Part shown: one piece after another, positions 1-12,599 of the stretch
Position numbering within the stretch: position 1 is the stretch's first letter
Layout: each line of letters opens with the position of its first letter
NCBI RefSeq assembly: GCF_002288925.2
Contig: NW_022097993.1
Coordinates: 10,850,604 to 10,914,603, forward strand
Length of the DNA: 64,000 nt
Direction of reading: 5' to 3'
DNA from: Delphinapterus leucas
Lineage: Eukaryota; Chordata; Mammalia; Artiodactyla; Monodontidae
Made by a program: the position numbers and the translations under genes
Notes under the pieces: model-generated
Told to the model about the DNA's origin: nothing
Databases searched by the model: none
Seen by the model: only the letters and a program-made list of their open reading frames with translations

Positions 1-397
1 CCACATAAAGGACACTACCCCAAATCTCAAGAACCTCAAGTCATTTACCCTCTTAACGTTCAAGAGAAGTCCAAAAAACCCAATTCAAACCAAACCAACC
101 CCCCCCACACACAAACACACACATACGCACAAACTTCCAGACAAGGGACATTCTTCAATTTGAGGGATTTTATATGTTAACTCAGGCTTGGGGGTGAGAA
201 GCAGAGAAAGGAATAACCTAATACAACTAGCAAGCAGTGGTAACAACCACCTGGAACACAGTTTATTTGCTCTGTGGTATCTCCTTCCACCATGCTCTCT
301 TCCTCAGGATTCTGCCCTATGCCCTCACTTTCCAGAGGAGAAGGAAAACAGCATTCCCAAGATTCTCAATAAAACCACAAAAAAGAATACAGGACCA
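1..397. other. Non-coding flank, CA-rich patch
   Basis: No gene is seen. A degraded C/CA-rich stretch lies at about 100-130. The remainder appears to be single-copy non-coding sequence. Confidence 0.6.
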
Positions 398-745
398 GGG
401 ACTTCTCTGGTGGTGCAGTGGTTAAGAATTTGCCTGCCAATGCAGGGGACACTGGTTCGAGCCTGAGTCGTGGAAGATCCCACGTGCCACAGAGCAACTC
501 AGCCCGTGCGCCACAACTACTGAGCCTGAGCTCTAGAGCCCGCGAGCCACAACTACTGAGCCCGCGTGCCACAGCTACTGAAGCCCGCACGCCTAGAGCC
601 CGTGCTCCGCAACGAGAAGCCCCCGCAATGAGAAGAGTGCCCACGCACTGAAGCGGAGAGTACCCCCTCTCTCCGCAATGAGAAAGCCCGTGTGCAGCAA
701 CGAAGACCCGAGGCCAAAAATAAATAAATAAATATATTTATTTTA
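398..745 (+). mobile_element. CHR-type SINE, long form
   Basis: A tRNA-Glu-like head with A-box and B-box-like segments is followed by repeated 'ccacaactactgagcc' units, a 'gcagcaacgaagaccc' segment and an (aaat)n tail. It is flanked by the 14-bp duplication AAAAGAATACAGGA (381-394 and 746-759). This is the longest of the SINE forms seen here. Three short open frames through it are not genes. Confidence 0.95.
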
Positions 746-1088
746 AAAAGAATACAGGATCACTGCCCTAGGTAAACACAACTTTAGCAAGCATTTTTCT
801 ACCACCTACATGCTAAGTGACTCTCCTGCCTACACTGCATTTCCTGCTTTCTTTTAGGGTCCAGACTCCTGTTTCCAGCTTCTAGATGGGCATCTCCATG
901 CATGTGTCCCACAGACACCTTATTCTGCCCAAAGTGATGGCTCACTGTCTTCAATTTGTAACCCTCACACTTTCATCTGGTACTGAATTCCTTCCCCGAT
1001 GAAGAAGTTTACCTCACTCACAGAACCTCAGCCAAGCTAGGAAACTTGGGGTCACTGCAGTGTCTTCCCTGGAAACAAAGGCAATCTT

Positions 1089-1303
1089 TTTATTTTTTTT
1101 TTATTTTTTTTGCGGTACGTGGGCCTCTCACTGTTGTGGCCTCTCCCGCTGCGGAGCACAGGCTCCGGACACGCAGGCTCAGCGGCCATGGCTCACGGGC
1201 CCAGCCGCTCCGTGGCATGTGGGATCTTCCCAGACCGGGGCACGAACCTGCATCCCCTGCATCGGCAGGCGGACTCTCAACCACTGCACCACCAGGGAAG
1301 CCC
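1089..1303 (-). mobile_element. Short CHR-type SINE (class A)
   Basis: Read on the minus strand, the element starts at 1303 with the tRNA-like head and ends in a T-rich (minus-strand A) tail near 1089. The duplication AGGCAATCTT flanks it (1079-1088 and 1304-1313). It ends right after 'gtaccgc', as do the other class A copies in this window. Confidence 0.95.
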
Positions 1304-1319
1304 AGGCAATCTTAACCTA

Positions 1320-1790
1320 ATCCAACTGCCCCTGCCTTCCCAGCTCCCTTCCAGTCTCCCCAATTCCCTCCTGCCTGTTCTCAAGTCTCCCACGTAATTC
1401 ATCTCTTCATCACTGCTCCCCTCAGGGCTGTACTAGTATTCTACATGCCCTCTGTGACTCCACGACCTCCTCCAACTCATCTTCCTTGTGGTAGAAGCTA
1501 ATATTTCTAATGTTTCTCCTGCCTCAAAATTCTTCATGGCTTTTCAAATCCTTCAATCCTTTGGGCCAATGAAATGAGGTACTGCTCTATATGCTACCTA
1601 TATGCTGCTCTACATGGTACTGAAAACCCTTCACAATCTGGAAAAATGAGCTGCTTCTGCCACTGGCCCACAAAACTTAAATCTTGTCATATCAAAACTT
1701 TAAAATGTCAAGTGTCCTCACACCTTCATACTTCTGCTCACACAATTTTTTATGCCTGAAATGTACCACCCACTCCTACCCCAGGATCTT
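1320..1790 (+). repeat. Probable L2-age interspersed repeat
   Basis: Pyrimidine-rich text with phrases such as 'cttcacaatctgg' and 'cctgaaatgtacc' resembles the 3' part of old mammal-wide LINE-type repeats. It is heavily diverged, so the family assignment is weak. No coding potential is seen. Confidence 0.35.
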
Positions 1791-2025
1791 GCTATAATAA
1801 AAATAGCTTGGGATATCAGACTGCTAAATGTGTGGGAAGAAGGTGGAGGAAGCAGAAACAGAACAGGACAAATACTAACTTCTTGAGTATAACCCAAAAG
1901 GTTTCTATACAAATATGAAAATATATATATAATGGCCTGTATCTCTGAGAAAAGATCAATTTTTTTCATTGTTTGATCACACAAACTGTTTTAGTATACA
2001 CATGGGTAGTACACAGCTGTTCTTT

Positions 2026-2498
2026 TTTTGTTTTTTTTTAAGCTACACATAATTTTTAAAAAAATATTTATTTACTTGACTGCGTCAGGTCTTAGTCGGG
2101 GCATGTGGGATCTTTCGTTGTGGTGCGTGGGCTCTGCTCTTCCTTGCAGCATGGGGGCTTCTATCAAGTTGTGGCACACGGGCTCAGTAGTTGTGGTGTG
2201 CGGGCTCTCTAGCTGTGGCGTGAGGGCTGCACAGTGCGCGGGCTCTCTAGTTGTGGCACACGGGCTCGGTAGTTGTGGCGCAAGGCTCTCTAGTTGTGGC
2301 ACGTGGGCTCGGTAGTTGTGGCACACAGGCTCTCTAGCTGTGGCATGCGGGCTTGGTAGTTGTGGCGCACAGGCTCTCTAGTTGTGGTGCGCGGGCTTGG
2401 TAGTTGCGGCACGTGGGCTGGTTCTCCGACCAGGTATCGAACCCGCGTCCCGTGCATTGGAAGGCAGATTCTTAACCACTGGATCACCAGGAGAGTCC
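2026..2498 (-). mobile_element. CHR-type SINE with expanded internal repeats
   Basis: A minus-strand SINE: the tRNA-like head ends at 2498 and the A/T-rich tail lies near 2026. It is flanked by an imperfect 18-bp duplication, AGTACACAGCTGTTCTTT at 2008-2025 and AGTACACAACTGATCTTT at 2499-2516. At 473 bp it is longer than its relatives because the middle carries a tandem array, listed separately. Open frames on both strands through the array are artefacts. Confidence 0.93.
2203..2415. repeat. Tandem array inside SINE, about 44-bp period
   Basis: The word 'ggctctctag' starts at 2203, 2241, 2284, 2328 and 2372, giving steps of 38, 43, 44 and 44 bp. Each unit continues with 'ttgtggc', a short variable stretch and 'ggctcggtagttgtggc'. 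About five units are present. This looks like expansion of the 'ccacaactactgagcc' part of the SINE body, and copy number could vary between individuals. Confidence 0.9.
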
Positions 2499-2516
2499 AG
2501 TACACAACTGATCTTT

Positions 2517-2902
2517 AAGAAACTAGATTATATTGCCAAAATCACAAAAATCACCTTTGGATAAAATCACATATACCTACAGTCAATTAGATAATCTTAT
2601 TCTGATGAGCTTTTTCTCAAACTTCAATATGAGTTCGAGGAATCCTATAAAATCAAACGATTTCTCTTTAACGTGTGAAAAAAAAATCCTCACTAAAACG
2701 CCTGTGAGAAAATATTCCCCTCATTCATTAGGTCAGATGTGAAAGCAGAGAGAGCCATGCAGCCTGTGACCCACGGAAGGTCAGCAGTGACATGACCCCA
2801 CATCCCTGCCACCATCCACGTCCACCAAGTATGGGATTTGTCTGTCAACTGCTTCACATAAACATAATTACCACATAAAGGTGATCAAAGGAAATTCCTC
2901 CA
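2517..2902. other. Single-copy non-coding DNA
   Basis: AT-rich spacer between two SINEs. I see no conserved coding frame or recognisable repeat. Confidence 0.55.
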
Positions 2903-3163
2903 GGGACTTCCCTGGTGGTCCAGTGATTGAGAATCCGCCTTCCAATGCAGGGGACACGGGTTCGATCCCTGGTCGGGGAACTAAGATCCCACATGCTATG
3001 GGGCAACTAAGCCCATGTGCCACAACTAGAGAGCCCATGCGCTGCAACTACTGAGCCTGTGCACTCCAGAGCTCGCATGCCAAAACTAGAGAGAAGCCCA
3101 AGTGCCGCAATGAAGACCCAATGCAGCCAAGACCTGATGCAGCCAAATAAATAAATAAATATT
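2903..3163 (+). mobile_element. CHR-type SINE (older form)
   Basis: It starts 'gggacttccctgg', carries 'ggttcgatccctgg' as a B-box-like segment and ends in (aaat)n. An imperfect duplication beginning CAAAGGAAA lies on both sides (2886 and 3164). Divergence is higher than in class A copies, which suggests an older insertion. Confidence 0.92.
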
Positions 3164-3301
3164 CAAAGGAAACTTCTCTGGAAATGATTTTTCAAAAAAT
3201 ACTCAAGATGCTCACAAATCAAACCTCTAATAATAGTCTAAAGTAATAAACAACCTATATGCTCCAATCAAGAGTTGGAGATCAATCAAGAGGAATCAGT
3301 T

Positions 3302-3519
3302 TGGGGCTTCCCTGGTGGCACAGTGGTTGAGAGTCCGCCTGCCGATGCAGGGGACGCGGGTTCGTGCCCCGGTCCTGGAAGATCCCACATGCCGCGGAGC
3401 GGCTGGGCACGTGAGCCATGGCTGCTGAGCCTGCGTGTCCGGAGCCTGTGCTCCGCAGCGGGAGAGGCCACAACAGTGAGAGGCCCGCATACCGCAAAAG
3501 AAAAAACAAACAAGAAAAA
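3302..3519 (+). mobile_element. Short CHR-type SINE (class A)
   Basis: Near-consensus class A copy with an A-rich tail. The perfect 13-bp duplication AGAGGAATCAGTT is at 3289-3301 and 3520-3532. Confidence 0.95.
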
Positions 3520-3532
3520 AGAGGAATCAGTT

Positions 3533-6510
3533 ATAATATTTTATACTCAATAATAATTACATAAAAATACTATATAGATCATGTATTACCAGATTCCTAT
3601 TAAAAACTTACCATATACAAAGCATAGCTCAGGGCAAATCAATTTCTATTTTTCATGAACAACAGTATGATAAAGGTCACTTCTTCCTAAATATTCAATA
3701 CAAAGTTAAAATATGAACTAGAAAAATGAGCTGATTCTTTTAAACCCCACAATAAAGAAATGTTAAAGGATACTGATCTGTCTGTGGTCTTCGAAAGTTC
3801 TCTGGAAGATTGGCTTCATATAGTAGTCTTGCTTTAGTATTTCCCATATCTTGCATGCACTATAATAAAAAAAAATCACATATTTTCATTACTCATATAA
3901 ACATTAAAAAGTAATTCCTATACACACATACATACAAACACCAGACATTTATCATTTCCAATATTCTTTAGAAAAATAATTTAAATCACAACTATGAAAT
4001 TAATTACTCAAGTTCAAAACAGAAGCATAGTTTTAATCCTTCACATGTCTTCAACATACGTGGATCTGCAGTTTTTGAATGTCTCTTCCCGTGACTACAA
4101 TACCACCTTCATTTACACTCACTACTTCCTAAAAGTGGATTCCCTGGAAGTTCGTGGTATTACTATTGTTTTAAATGTACCACTTGAACAACACTGCCAT
4201 TTTTAAGGCCAATAACTCAAGATCAAATTTTCTTTGTTTTGAGCTTCAAAATACTCTGAGGTTTTCATGATTTACAACCAAGGCCACAATGGAGAGCAGT
4301 GAGGCAGAAATAGGGCCGCCCTAGAACACAACAGAAGTGGATTCAATTCTTTGGGGTTATTAATCTCTTTAAGAATCTGCCAAAAGCTATGGATCCTCCT
4401 CTCGCTACCAAAAAACTGTGCCTAATGGCCAAATTTTACATATAAGTTCAGGAGTTCACAGGACTCTCCCTAAAATCTATCAACCCCAAGAGTAAGAACC
4501 ATTGCTAAGGAGGCATAAGATAATTAAACTGGTTGAAATGATTATTAAATTAAGTTTCTGGATCACCTATGAGTAAGGACTAACCAAAGAGTACTTCCAG
4601 GATATTCTATTACATTAGAAACTGAACTAACATTTACAAACGAAACATTACTCTATCACTATTTTACATCATTTTCAGGGAGCTTAAGTTCCTTAAAATG
4701 TTTTAACTGGTTGAAAGATCTGCTTTTATAATTCCTTTTTCCCCTGATTTCCTGAACACACACCCCCCCACCCCGCGTCCCCAAGAAGACAATCCAGGCT
4801 TAACAGATCACTAGATGTCATCCTTGGGTTGTAGCCCTCAAGGGGACACAGAACCATCTTCCTTCAGATAAAAAAAATACAGTGACTTTTCTCCCAACTG
4901 AGAGTTCTAAGTTATGCAAGATACTAATGTAAACCCATTTCTGGATACCTACACCACCCAACCTCAACATAAGAATTCTTTCAGGGTAAACGAGATTTCT
5001 AAGTCATTCCTCTAGAGATAATGAGAACGTGAAGTAATAAAGGGCTGGGAAACATTAAGGGATAGTAAGCTGAAAAACAAGAAAATGTTTTGCTATTTAG
5101 CTCTGGAGAGAAGAGAGTAGGCCAAGGGCTCCCCCGTGTCATGAGGCACAGTAGCATGGAGTCAGTCAGTGTGAGGAGGGCTAGGGAACAATCCTCTGAG
5201 TGGGGAGAAGAGCAGAGAGACTTTCAGGACTGCTAACCCTTCCTGAAAAAAGGAAGACTGCTTTCCATCGCAAGCATTCAATGATGCCGCATCTTTGGGC
5301 GGGGGCACGTGGGAATTCAGTAGCAGAGGCGACCAACTCACGTCATCATAAAGGCATCAAACGTTTGGAAAGAACGAGACCAAGAGAAAGTGTGCATAAT
5401 ATATGCAATGAAGCAAAAAGTAACTTAGATACAGCTCACAGAAACTACAAAAATAAGAAAACTTGAAGTTTCTAACACACAAACGAGAGTACATAAAAAT
5501 TTTAACAGAAAATTTAGTAAGACTAAAAACAGTAACTGCTATACTTGCCATATCTCATTGATCCAAAGTTACATTTTTCTTCATATTATAACATTCATGA
5601 AGTAGAATTGCATCTTACAACTGATCGTGTCTTGTAAGTGATCATTTTTTTCTAATTAGTCCATAAAATGTAGTTGTTTCTTACAATCAGTGACATTATC
5701 TTATATTCAATACATATGACTCTATACATTTTATATAAATATTCTCTTTAATATAGGTCATTAATATTTTATTTTGGCAAAATAAAAAATTAAGAACAAG
5801 GCATACAAGTACATTATACCAAATTATTTAATTTTGTTCTAGGGATGCTATCCATCACAGTTAGACAGGAGGAAAAAAAGGTATAAAATCTGAAAGGGAG
5901 AAGTAATGTGAAATTATGAGCCATTTCTACAGGAGACCACTGCCAAAAAGTGACCTGACGCAGGTGCTCGCCTGTGTGTGTGTCTCTGTTAGCTGGGACT
6001 GGGGGAAACAAGGATTCAATAACATCATGGATGTAGAGAGATCATTTTGTAAGGAGAAGTAAGACACTAGTAAGCTCAAATAATTTCTAAGTTTCTAAAA
6101 AGTAGAACAGAGTAGGGTGGAAGGAAAGTCTGCAATGAAAGGATTAGTGGAGATGAAACTGGTTCAGCCACTGGAGATGGTTAGAGTGAAGAGAAAAAAA
6201 CAACAGGAGCTGGCATTCTGGGGAGGTGATAGGAGTGTGGTACAAACTACCTGTCCTCAGAGTGTCAAGACACTACAGGCAAGGGCCCTACAGAACACGT
6301 GAAAATTTTTTCTATTGGACTTAAGAGCAAATTCTGGTAACTGGAAGAAGAAAATAATGAAACAGCCTAACAGCTACAATAACAAGCATTGGCCTCAATA
6401 TCTTATTAATATATATAAATAATACAGTATTATAAATTAGATGTATTATATATAATATATAAATTGCATATATATTATAATACATCAATTGCTTATATAT
6501 ATGCCATTTC
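3533..6510. other. AT-rich single-copy non-coding stretch
   Basis: About 3 kb without a recognisable gene or young mobile element. It includes AT-rich patches, notably a TA-rich, partly self-complementary block at about 6390-6500. Open frames are short, AT-driven and without family resemblance. Confidence 0.55.
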
Positions 6511-6529
6511 AAAGTTTTTAAAATCCTGA

Positions 6530-6800
6530 TTTAGGTATTATTACCCTAATTTGACAGGAAAGGAAACTGAAGCTGCAAGATGTTAAGTAACAGGCCCAGG
6601 AGTCTCCACTAGAATTAAACTCAACAGAACCAACATCGGCCACTGGCAGTCTAGACACCTCAGGCTGCAGCCAATGGAACTGGGGACCATATCACGCAAG
6701 GCTCATGAACACCAGGCTCTTTGCTTTAGCGGCTCAGTTTTCATTTTACAGATGAGGAAACAAGCACAAAGAGGTTCCCTGCTGGGTAATTCAAGGAATT
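6530..6800 (+). repeat. MIR/L2-like remnants
   Basis: Two segments carry the 'acagatgaggaaac' type motif: about 6550-6610 ('gacaggaaaggaaactgaag') and about 6735-6790 ('cattttacagatgaggaaac'). This wording is typical of MIR or L2 3' regions. The boundaries are approximate. Confidence 0.6.
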
Positions 6801-7530
6801 AGTTACAGAGTTTTAAAAATATTTTAAAAGAAATATTTATTTACATAGTAAACTATACTTCATCTCAAAACTGATTTTTTAAAAACAAGGCAAGCATCCA
6901 GTGAGCAGAAATGTATTGATATTCTTGACAAACCATTGTGAGAATATATGAAATACAAAGTCACATTCATTTTTACTTTAAGAAAAGATATATTAATATA
7001 TTGAAGAATAAGTGAAACGTGTACTCTGCAGTTATGATAAATGCCATTTAGGCAGGACATATTTAAAAATTAATGTTATTTACTATGCCCATTAAATTCA
7101 ATCTGTCCTCCTTTTATACTTTATATCGTCCTAGAAAGATGAATTTTACATTGTACTTTTTGATGAACGATCTTCATCCAAAACCATCACCATTATAACC
7201 GCAAAGGAAGGCTTCACCTGGAAATGGTATAATAGGACACACTTAAGAATCCCAAAGCCCACTATTAAAAGCACTTGTCCTCATAATCTGAGTGCTTTCA
7301 GTTTCTCCCCCACAATCCAGTACACAGAACAACAGTTGACCAAAGCCTCACACATCACTTGAGATTCAATTTTTAAAAATACTGTTTGAATCAAAATGCT
7401 GAAAAGCCTCTGTGGGCTAAACACATTGTCATCACAATCTAATGTAGATGAAGCATTTCTATTTCTGAAACTTTATAAGTAGACAACATATCACCCAGTC
7501 CCAGTTTTTGCACTAAAAAACAATAAAACT

Positions 7531-7736
7531 GGGCTTCCCTGGTAGTGCAGCGGTTGAGAGTCCGCCTACCGATGCAGGGTACACGGGTTCGTGCCCCGGT
7601 CCGGGAAGATCCCACATGCCGCGGAGCGGCTGGGCCCGTGAGCCATGGCCGCTGAGCCTGCGCTCCGCAACGGGAGAGGCCACAACAGTGAGAGGCCCGC
7701 ATACCACAAAAAAAAAAAAAAAACAAAACAACAAAG
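7531..7736 (+). mobile_element. Short CHR-type SINE (class A), internal deletion
   Basis: Class A head and body with an A-tail. Flanks share AACAATAAA (upstream copy ends before 7531; downstream copy about 7737-7747). Compared with sibling copies it lacks about 15 bp between 'gcctgcg' and 'ctccgcaac', consistent with deletion between short repeats. Confidence 0.93.
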
Positions 7737-7747
7737 AAAACAATAAA

Positions 7748-9560
7748 TCTTATATTCTAAAAGAGTTCTAAACTTTTTAACGTTTTACAGAGAACTGAGG
7801 TTGTCAATTTAAAGTTTTAATTGGCATTTAGTTATTGGATTGTGTAATTTAATAAACATACCGCAAACAAATGTAATAGGAAATTTTATTTTTATGTAAC
7901 ACTACTGTGTATGTTTAAAAAAAAAAAAGGCATTGTTTTATGTCAATGGGGCATCTCCAGTGGAAAAACATGGTAATTAAGCAGCACACAAAAACAGTTT
8001 TACTGCAAAAAGGGCCATGAAATGAATGCAAAGATAAAAGGCAACAGGAACATACAGAAACAAAGTGTGCCCAAGTTTGTCACTGTCAATATCAGGAAAT
8101 AATAAAAGACAAGGTAAGTGACAGGCCACCTGAAGTTCCAACTCAATGATTCATTCTCCTGAGAATAAAATCCGTCACATTTTTTCTTTTCTTTAACCTT
8201 CCAAACTCCTGGGATGTGGAATCTGATAACTACGTGAAGCCAGCCACTACTCCAGGGCAGGCTGCTCCTATTTGCCCTAGCCCGCGCACACCCAGCGCAG
8301 TCCAGCCCAGGGCCTGGGTCTGTGTTTAGGAGCCAGGCGCCTGGGCCTCCCCTCTCCTTCACCTTGTGCGCCCTCCCCTTTGCTCAGCACCTACCCCAAG
8401 TGTCCCTGGAGCGTCTCCTGTACTTTCTCTCTCTTGGCAACAACCATTTATGAGCAAACTGAAACCCACATTAATGGACTGTTTCAGGAAGCTATCTGCA
8501 TAGTTTTCATAAATTTTTATGTGTATACTGACTTGCCCTTTGGGGTTTACTGGCTATTTTTAAAAATGGAATAAGTGGAAAAAAAGAATAACAGCTACAA
8601 AACAAAGCACTGAGATTACTAATTGCTTTGTTGCAAATGACTAGGTTATAATGTGGCAATTAGATCTTCTAAATTCCCAATGGCAAAAATGCAAAACATC
8701 AAAATAATCAATAGAATCTTACACATCAGCATGTCATGGAAATACGCTACAGGTCTATGCTAAATCTGGAGAAAAAAAGGTAAAAAACTATGTAAATTAG
8801 AACACTTCTACCCATTTTCTGAGAAATAGACGGGGGTGGGAGAGAGAAGACTCTTACTCCCAGGCCAAAAGATTGTTGTGTAAGGATATGAAAATAGCTA
8901 AAAATGTGTATCACCTGTATGTTTGTATATATGCATAAAACGTTTCAGGAAGAATATACAAGAAACTGAAAAACAGGGTTGTTCCTACAGAGGGAAACTG
9001 GATGACTGAGGGACAAAAATGGGAGGGAGACCACCTATCTTACACCTTCTGTACCCTTTGATGTTTGTACCGTGTCCATATGTTTCCCACTCCCCAACAC
9101 AATAAAAGAGTTAGAGGGGGGCTTCATTAATCCTACACTGTTCCTAAATAAAATACATCCAGAGGGAGCTTGGCCAGGGATCCAAGCAGCATGTGACTCA
9201 GAGCAAGGAGACCTCCTCTCACTAGGGCCCTCCACCTCCACTAAGAGAACAGGGTCTCCTGACAATCCGAGACGTTATGATCGAATAAAATTAATACATT
9301 TAACAAATCCCATCCAAGAATATCTCACAGTCAGAATACATTCAAAATATAAATATGGCATTTACATGCCAGGTGTTTTCCCAGTATCATTACCTTCATT
9401 ACTGTTGCTGAAGATGACATCACTAAACTTTCAACTATTAGTTTTTGCTTCTTAAGATTTCCATGTATGTGGTTTTGTGCGGGAGAGGGAGCACCACTTG
9501 CTCTATTTTCTATTCATTAAAATTTGTAGAACACAAAGACTAACATTTCAAACTGCCTTA
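7748..9560. other. Non-coding DNA with old-repeat traces
   Basis: No gene recognised. Around 8930-9110 there is a repeat-like text ('ggaagaatatacaagaaact', then 'accttctgtaccctttga') that resembles the 3' end of an old mammalian repeat. The 120-residue minus-strand frame at 8000-8362 has no domain I recognise. Confidence 0.4.
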
Positions 9561-9567
9561 GCTGAAC

Positions 9568-9604
<37 letters not shown>
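9568..9604. repeat. (GT)n microsatellite
   Basis: An essentially uninterrupted GT dinucleotide tract preceded by 'acgtgc' and followed by 'atatttt'. Likely length-polymorphic. Confidence 0.97.
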
Positions 9605-9607
<3 letters not shown>

Positions 9608-10199
9608 TTTAAAACCTCATAATTAAAGAGAAATTGTAGTCCCTGGCAATTCTTCATGTCAGTGACTCACCTCTACTACCACTTGAAATCTCCCAGAATA
9701 GTTAGTTCTCTATCTTCCTCTCAAAAGCCACCAGGATTTCTTGCATAGGAGCAAGCTTTTCAGGACTGGTTTCAAGATCTTTTGGGTTCCAGCTGCTGGA
9801 AAAGAAGGGCCACTGTTTTTGGTCTCAGGAGCTCTTTGGAAATATTTAATACAGAGTCCATTCCTTCCGTTTTCATGAAATTGCGTTTTAGGGGAGTTGA
9901 TCTCTTTCTGTTTTAATTGTTGTTTTTAAGAACAAAGTAAGTAAACCACACGTATTTAAACATTAAAATTGTTAAATGATGATGTGGAATCAGAGGTACC
10001 AGTTTTCCTATTTTTCACAATTTCTAGATATTCTCAGATCTTGATTCATAAGTTGCAGCACTGGCTAAGTTGCTACAAATTCAGAGAATGAATTCTTTTT
10101 TCTTTTAAGCAATAAAATTAAACATTGTTATGACAAAACTGGAAAAGTTTCACATTACAGTCTTCTGTTATCTCTACTTACTATGAAATCATACCATTT

Positions 10200-10900
10200 G
10201 AAGTCCAGGGATAAACCACTACTTCCGTCCTAGGTGATTAAGACCCAGCTCAGGAGTCATCTGGACTCTTGCCCCTTCTGTCAGAAGTCTTAGTGATTCT
10301 AACTTTAATATTTTTGTAGGCTTATCCCGTTAATCAACCTCATTGCCACTACTTCAGCTGAAGATCTAGTCACCCACTGCCTAGGCCACTGCAGGAACAA
10401 GCCCCTTGGATTTACGTTCTTAAAAGGAACATAACGTTAGGTGTCGCTCTTCAACTGAGAACACGTTAAGAGCTCGTAGGCTGTCCCTCTCCCCATCCCC
10501 CATCCCTCACAGGATCAAGGCCAAACCAGCCCCTGCCCACAACTTCCACCTTCACCCCCTATGCACATACAACTGCACCCGATAACTACCTTACTTTCTC
10601 AAATACGACATGTTTTCTATCTTTCTGCCTAGAAGGCCCTCTGCACACTGCTGCAAGCTTTTAGAAATTAATAAATAAAGGTCACTGTCAAAAAGGTAAT
10701 GAGACATTTAAAAGATATGTTTAGAACTTATGATATCACTAGACACTGAGGGTATTTTTTTTTAAGGGAAAAAAAGGAGCCACTACTAAGTAACTTGCTG
10801 AAGATGGCCCGTCATTTAGCCAACAAAGCCTAACCCCGAGCCCAGGTCTACAGAGTCCCAGGCCAGCGCCCTGACCACACCTGCTATTCTCGATCATCTT
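10200..10900. repeat. L2/MIR-age remnants
   Basis: About 10220-10360 reads like an L2 3' region ('agacccagctcaggagtcat'). About 10790-10880 contains 'agtaacttgctgaagatggc' and 'gcccaggtctacagagtccc', typical of MIR tails. Both are old and poorly bounded. Confidence 0.5.
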
Positions 10901-11494
10901 ACATTCACAGAAAGCAGGAAGAGAAGCAACCTCGCCTCTAAAATGCTGTGTGCAATGAAATTAACAATAATTGTGTTCCCACATGATCCACTCACACAGG
11001 TATTCTACATTCACTGCCACTCAACCACTTCCTACCCAATAGAGCACTCCCTATGGGACAGAAGCCCTTATCTTCGAGTAGCTTGCGATTTCTTTGGTTA
11101 CACTCTCAGTCCCACCTAGACAGTACGGAATTAATAGGGTTAATGAGTGACTTGAGCCAAGAACTATAGCCAGTCATTAGGAAAAGGGAACTCTAAAAAG
11201 CATTACTGATATTTTTAAAAGTTTAACCTCAAAAACAATTAATAAAATCAAGAGAAAAATCACAATCGTGCACATTCAGATTCAAAATAAATGTGACCTT
11301 TTCCCCCAATGGATTGTTTAAAATGCAAACATCCTATTAAACTTCACAGATTAAATTTTGCTATAGACAGTATCACATTTCTTTCTGCACATCAGGTAAT
11401 AGATAAACCCCGCACTGTGCTGCCACCTTACTCTGCTTCTTTGAGGACACATTTAACGATCCTGGAAAGGAGGTGGCCTAAGCTGAATCTCAGT

Positions 11495-11690
11495 CAAATG
11501 GTTCGCAGGGCAGAAACTGAGACACAGATGTAGAGAACAAACGTATGGACACCAAGCGGGGAAAGCGGCAGGGTGGTGGTGGTGTGATGAATTGGGCGAT
11601 TTTGACTGACATGTATACACTGATGTGTATAAAACTGATGACTAATAAGAACCTGCTGTATAAATAAATAAATAAATAAAATTTAAAAAT
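11495..11690 (+). mobile_element. 5'-truncated L1, 3' UTR fragment
   Basis: The text runs 'gagacacagatgtagagaac', then 'gatgaattgggcgattttga', then 'acctgctgtataaataaata'. This order matches the 3' UTR of artiodactyl-type L1s, but it jumps early to an (aaat)n tail, so the last part of the UTR is missing. Confidence 0.8.
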
Positions 11691-12599
11691 ACAATGAGAA
11701 TGGGCCATTGCAGAAAATCTGTAAAATGGATACACAATTAAAAAAAGAAAAGTGTGTACATGAGGCCACAATTTGAGAAATTTCATCAGTTTGATGGAAT
11801 TATAATGAGTCCTCCCACAAAATAAGAAAAAAGTTGTTTGACCAGGGGTCTCTTGAATAAGTGTATACCAAGAATTGTGAACTGAAAGCTTATTATGTGT
11901 CTGGTTATATAAGGCCCTATGGAAATTTATCTAAGGGTCAAAACCTTGAGAGGTTAAACAATGTTCTAACATATACAGGTCAAATGTGGTTAAATCATGG
12001 AGTGCTTCAAATTAGCTTTTTTAATGACAATTTTATTCCATTAAATATTATTTGTCATGGGAATTCTGTAACAGCAGTGACAGTTTCTGAAGCTCTGAGA
12101 TGCTCCTTACAAAAAAAAAAAAGAAGTACTAGATTAAAAACACCAAAACCCATGTACAATATTCACACTGAAATTTGGTGATGGAGGATCCCCACAAATC
12201 CCGAGATGCCATCAAGTAAGGACGAGGCATAATGACCACTAGACCTGCCTGCAGCTAATGAGGTGTCAGGTGGGTCTGAGAACAGACCACTAAGACAGTG
12301 GAGAAATACAAACTGGAAACTGCTGTGAACAAACGTGAAGAAAGCAGATGAAGCTGAAAGGGATTTTACCCACCCGAAGAGCAAGGAAGTGCAAGAAGCT
12401 GGGAATGGGGAGGCGCTCCCATGAGGAACCACCAGATCTCCCTTCCAGGACAGGGCCCTACACTGAGTAATTCAAAACGGAGCAGGACAGAAAAAATGGA
12501 GATAAAGGACGAGAAGGTCCAGATAAAAGTGGGAGAAGGGAACAGAGCGATCATCTCAGAAAACAAGTGGTTTTACTTTTTAAACATCACGTGAAAACA

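Noticed and set aside
1090..1320. Open frames such as those reading ASHCCGLSRCGAQAP, recurring across the window
   Set aside because: All are translations of the same SINE. They recur wherever a copy lies and have no independent coding evidence.
2203..2415. Regular repeats with variable parts, resembling a CRISPR array
   Set aside because: The units lie inside a SINE, continue SINE body sequence, and the genome is mammalian with no cas genes.
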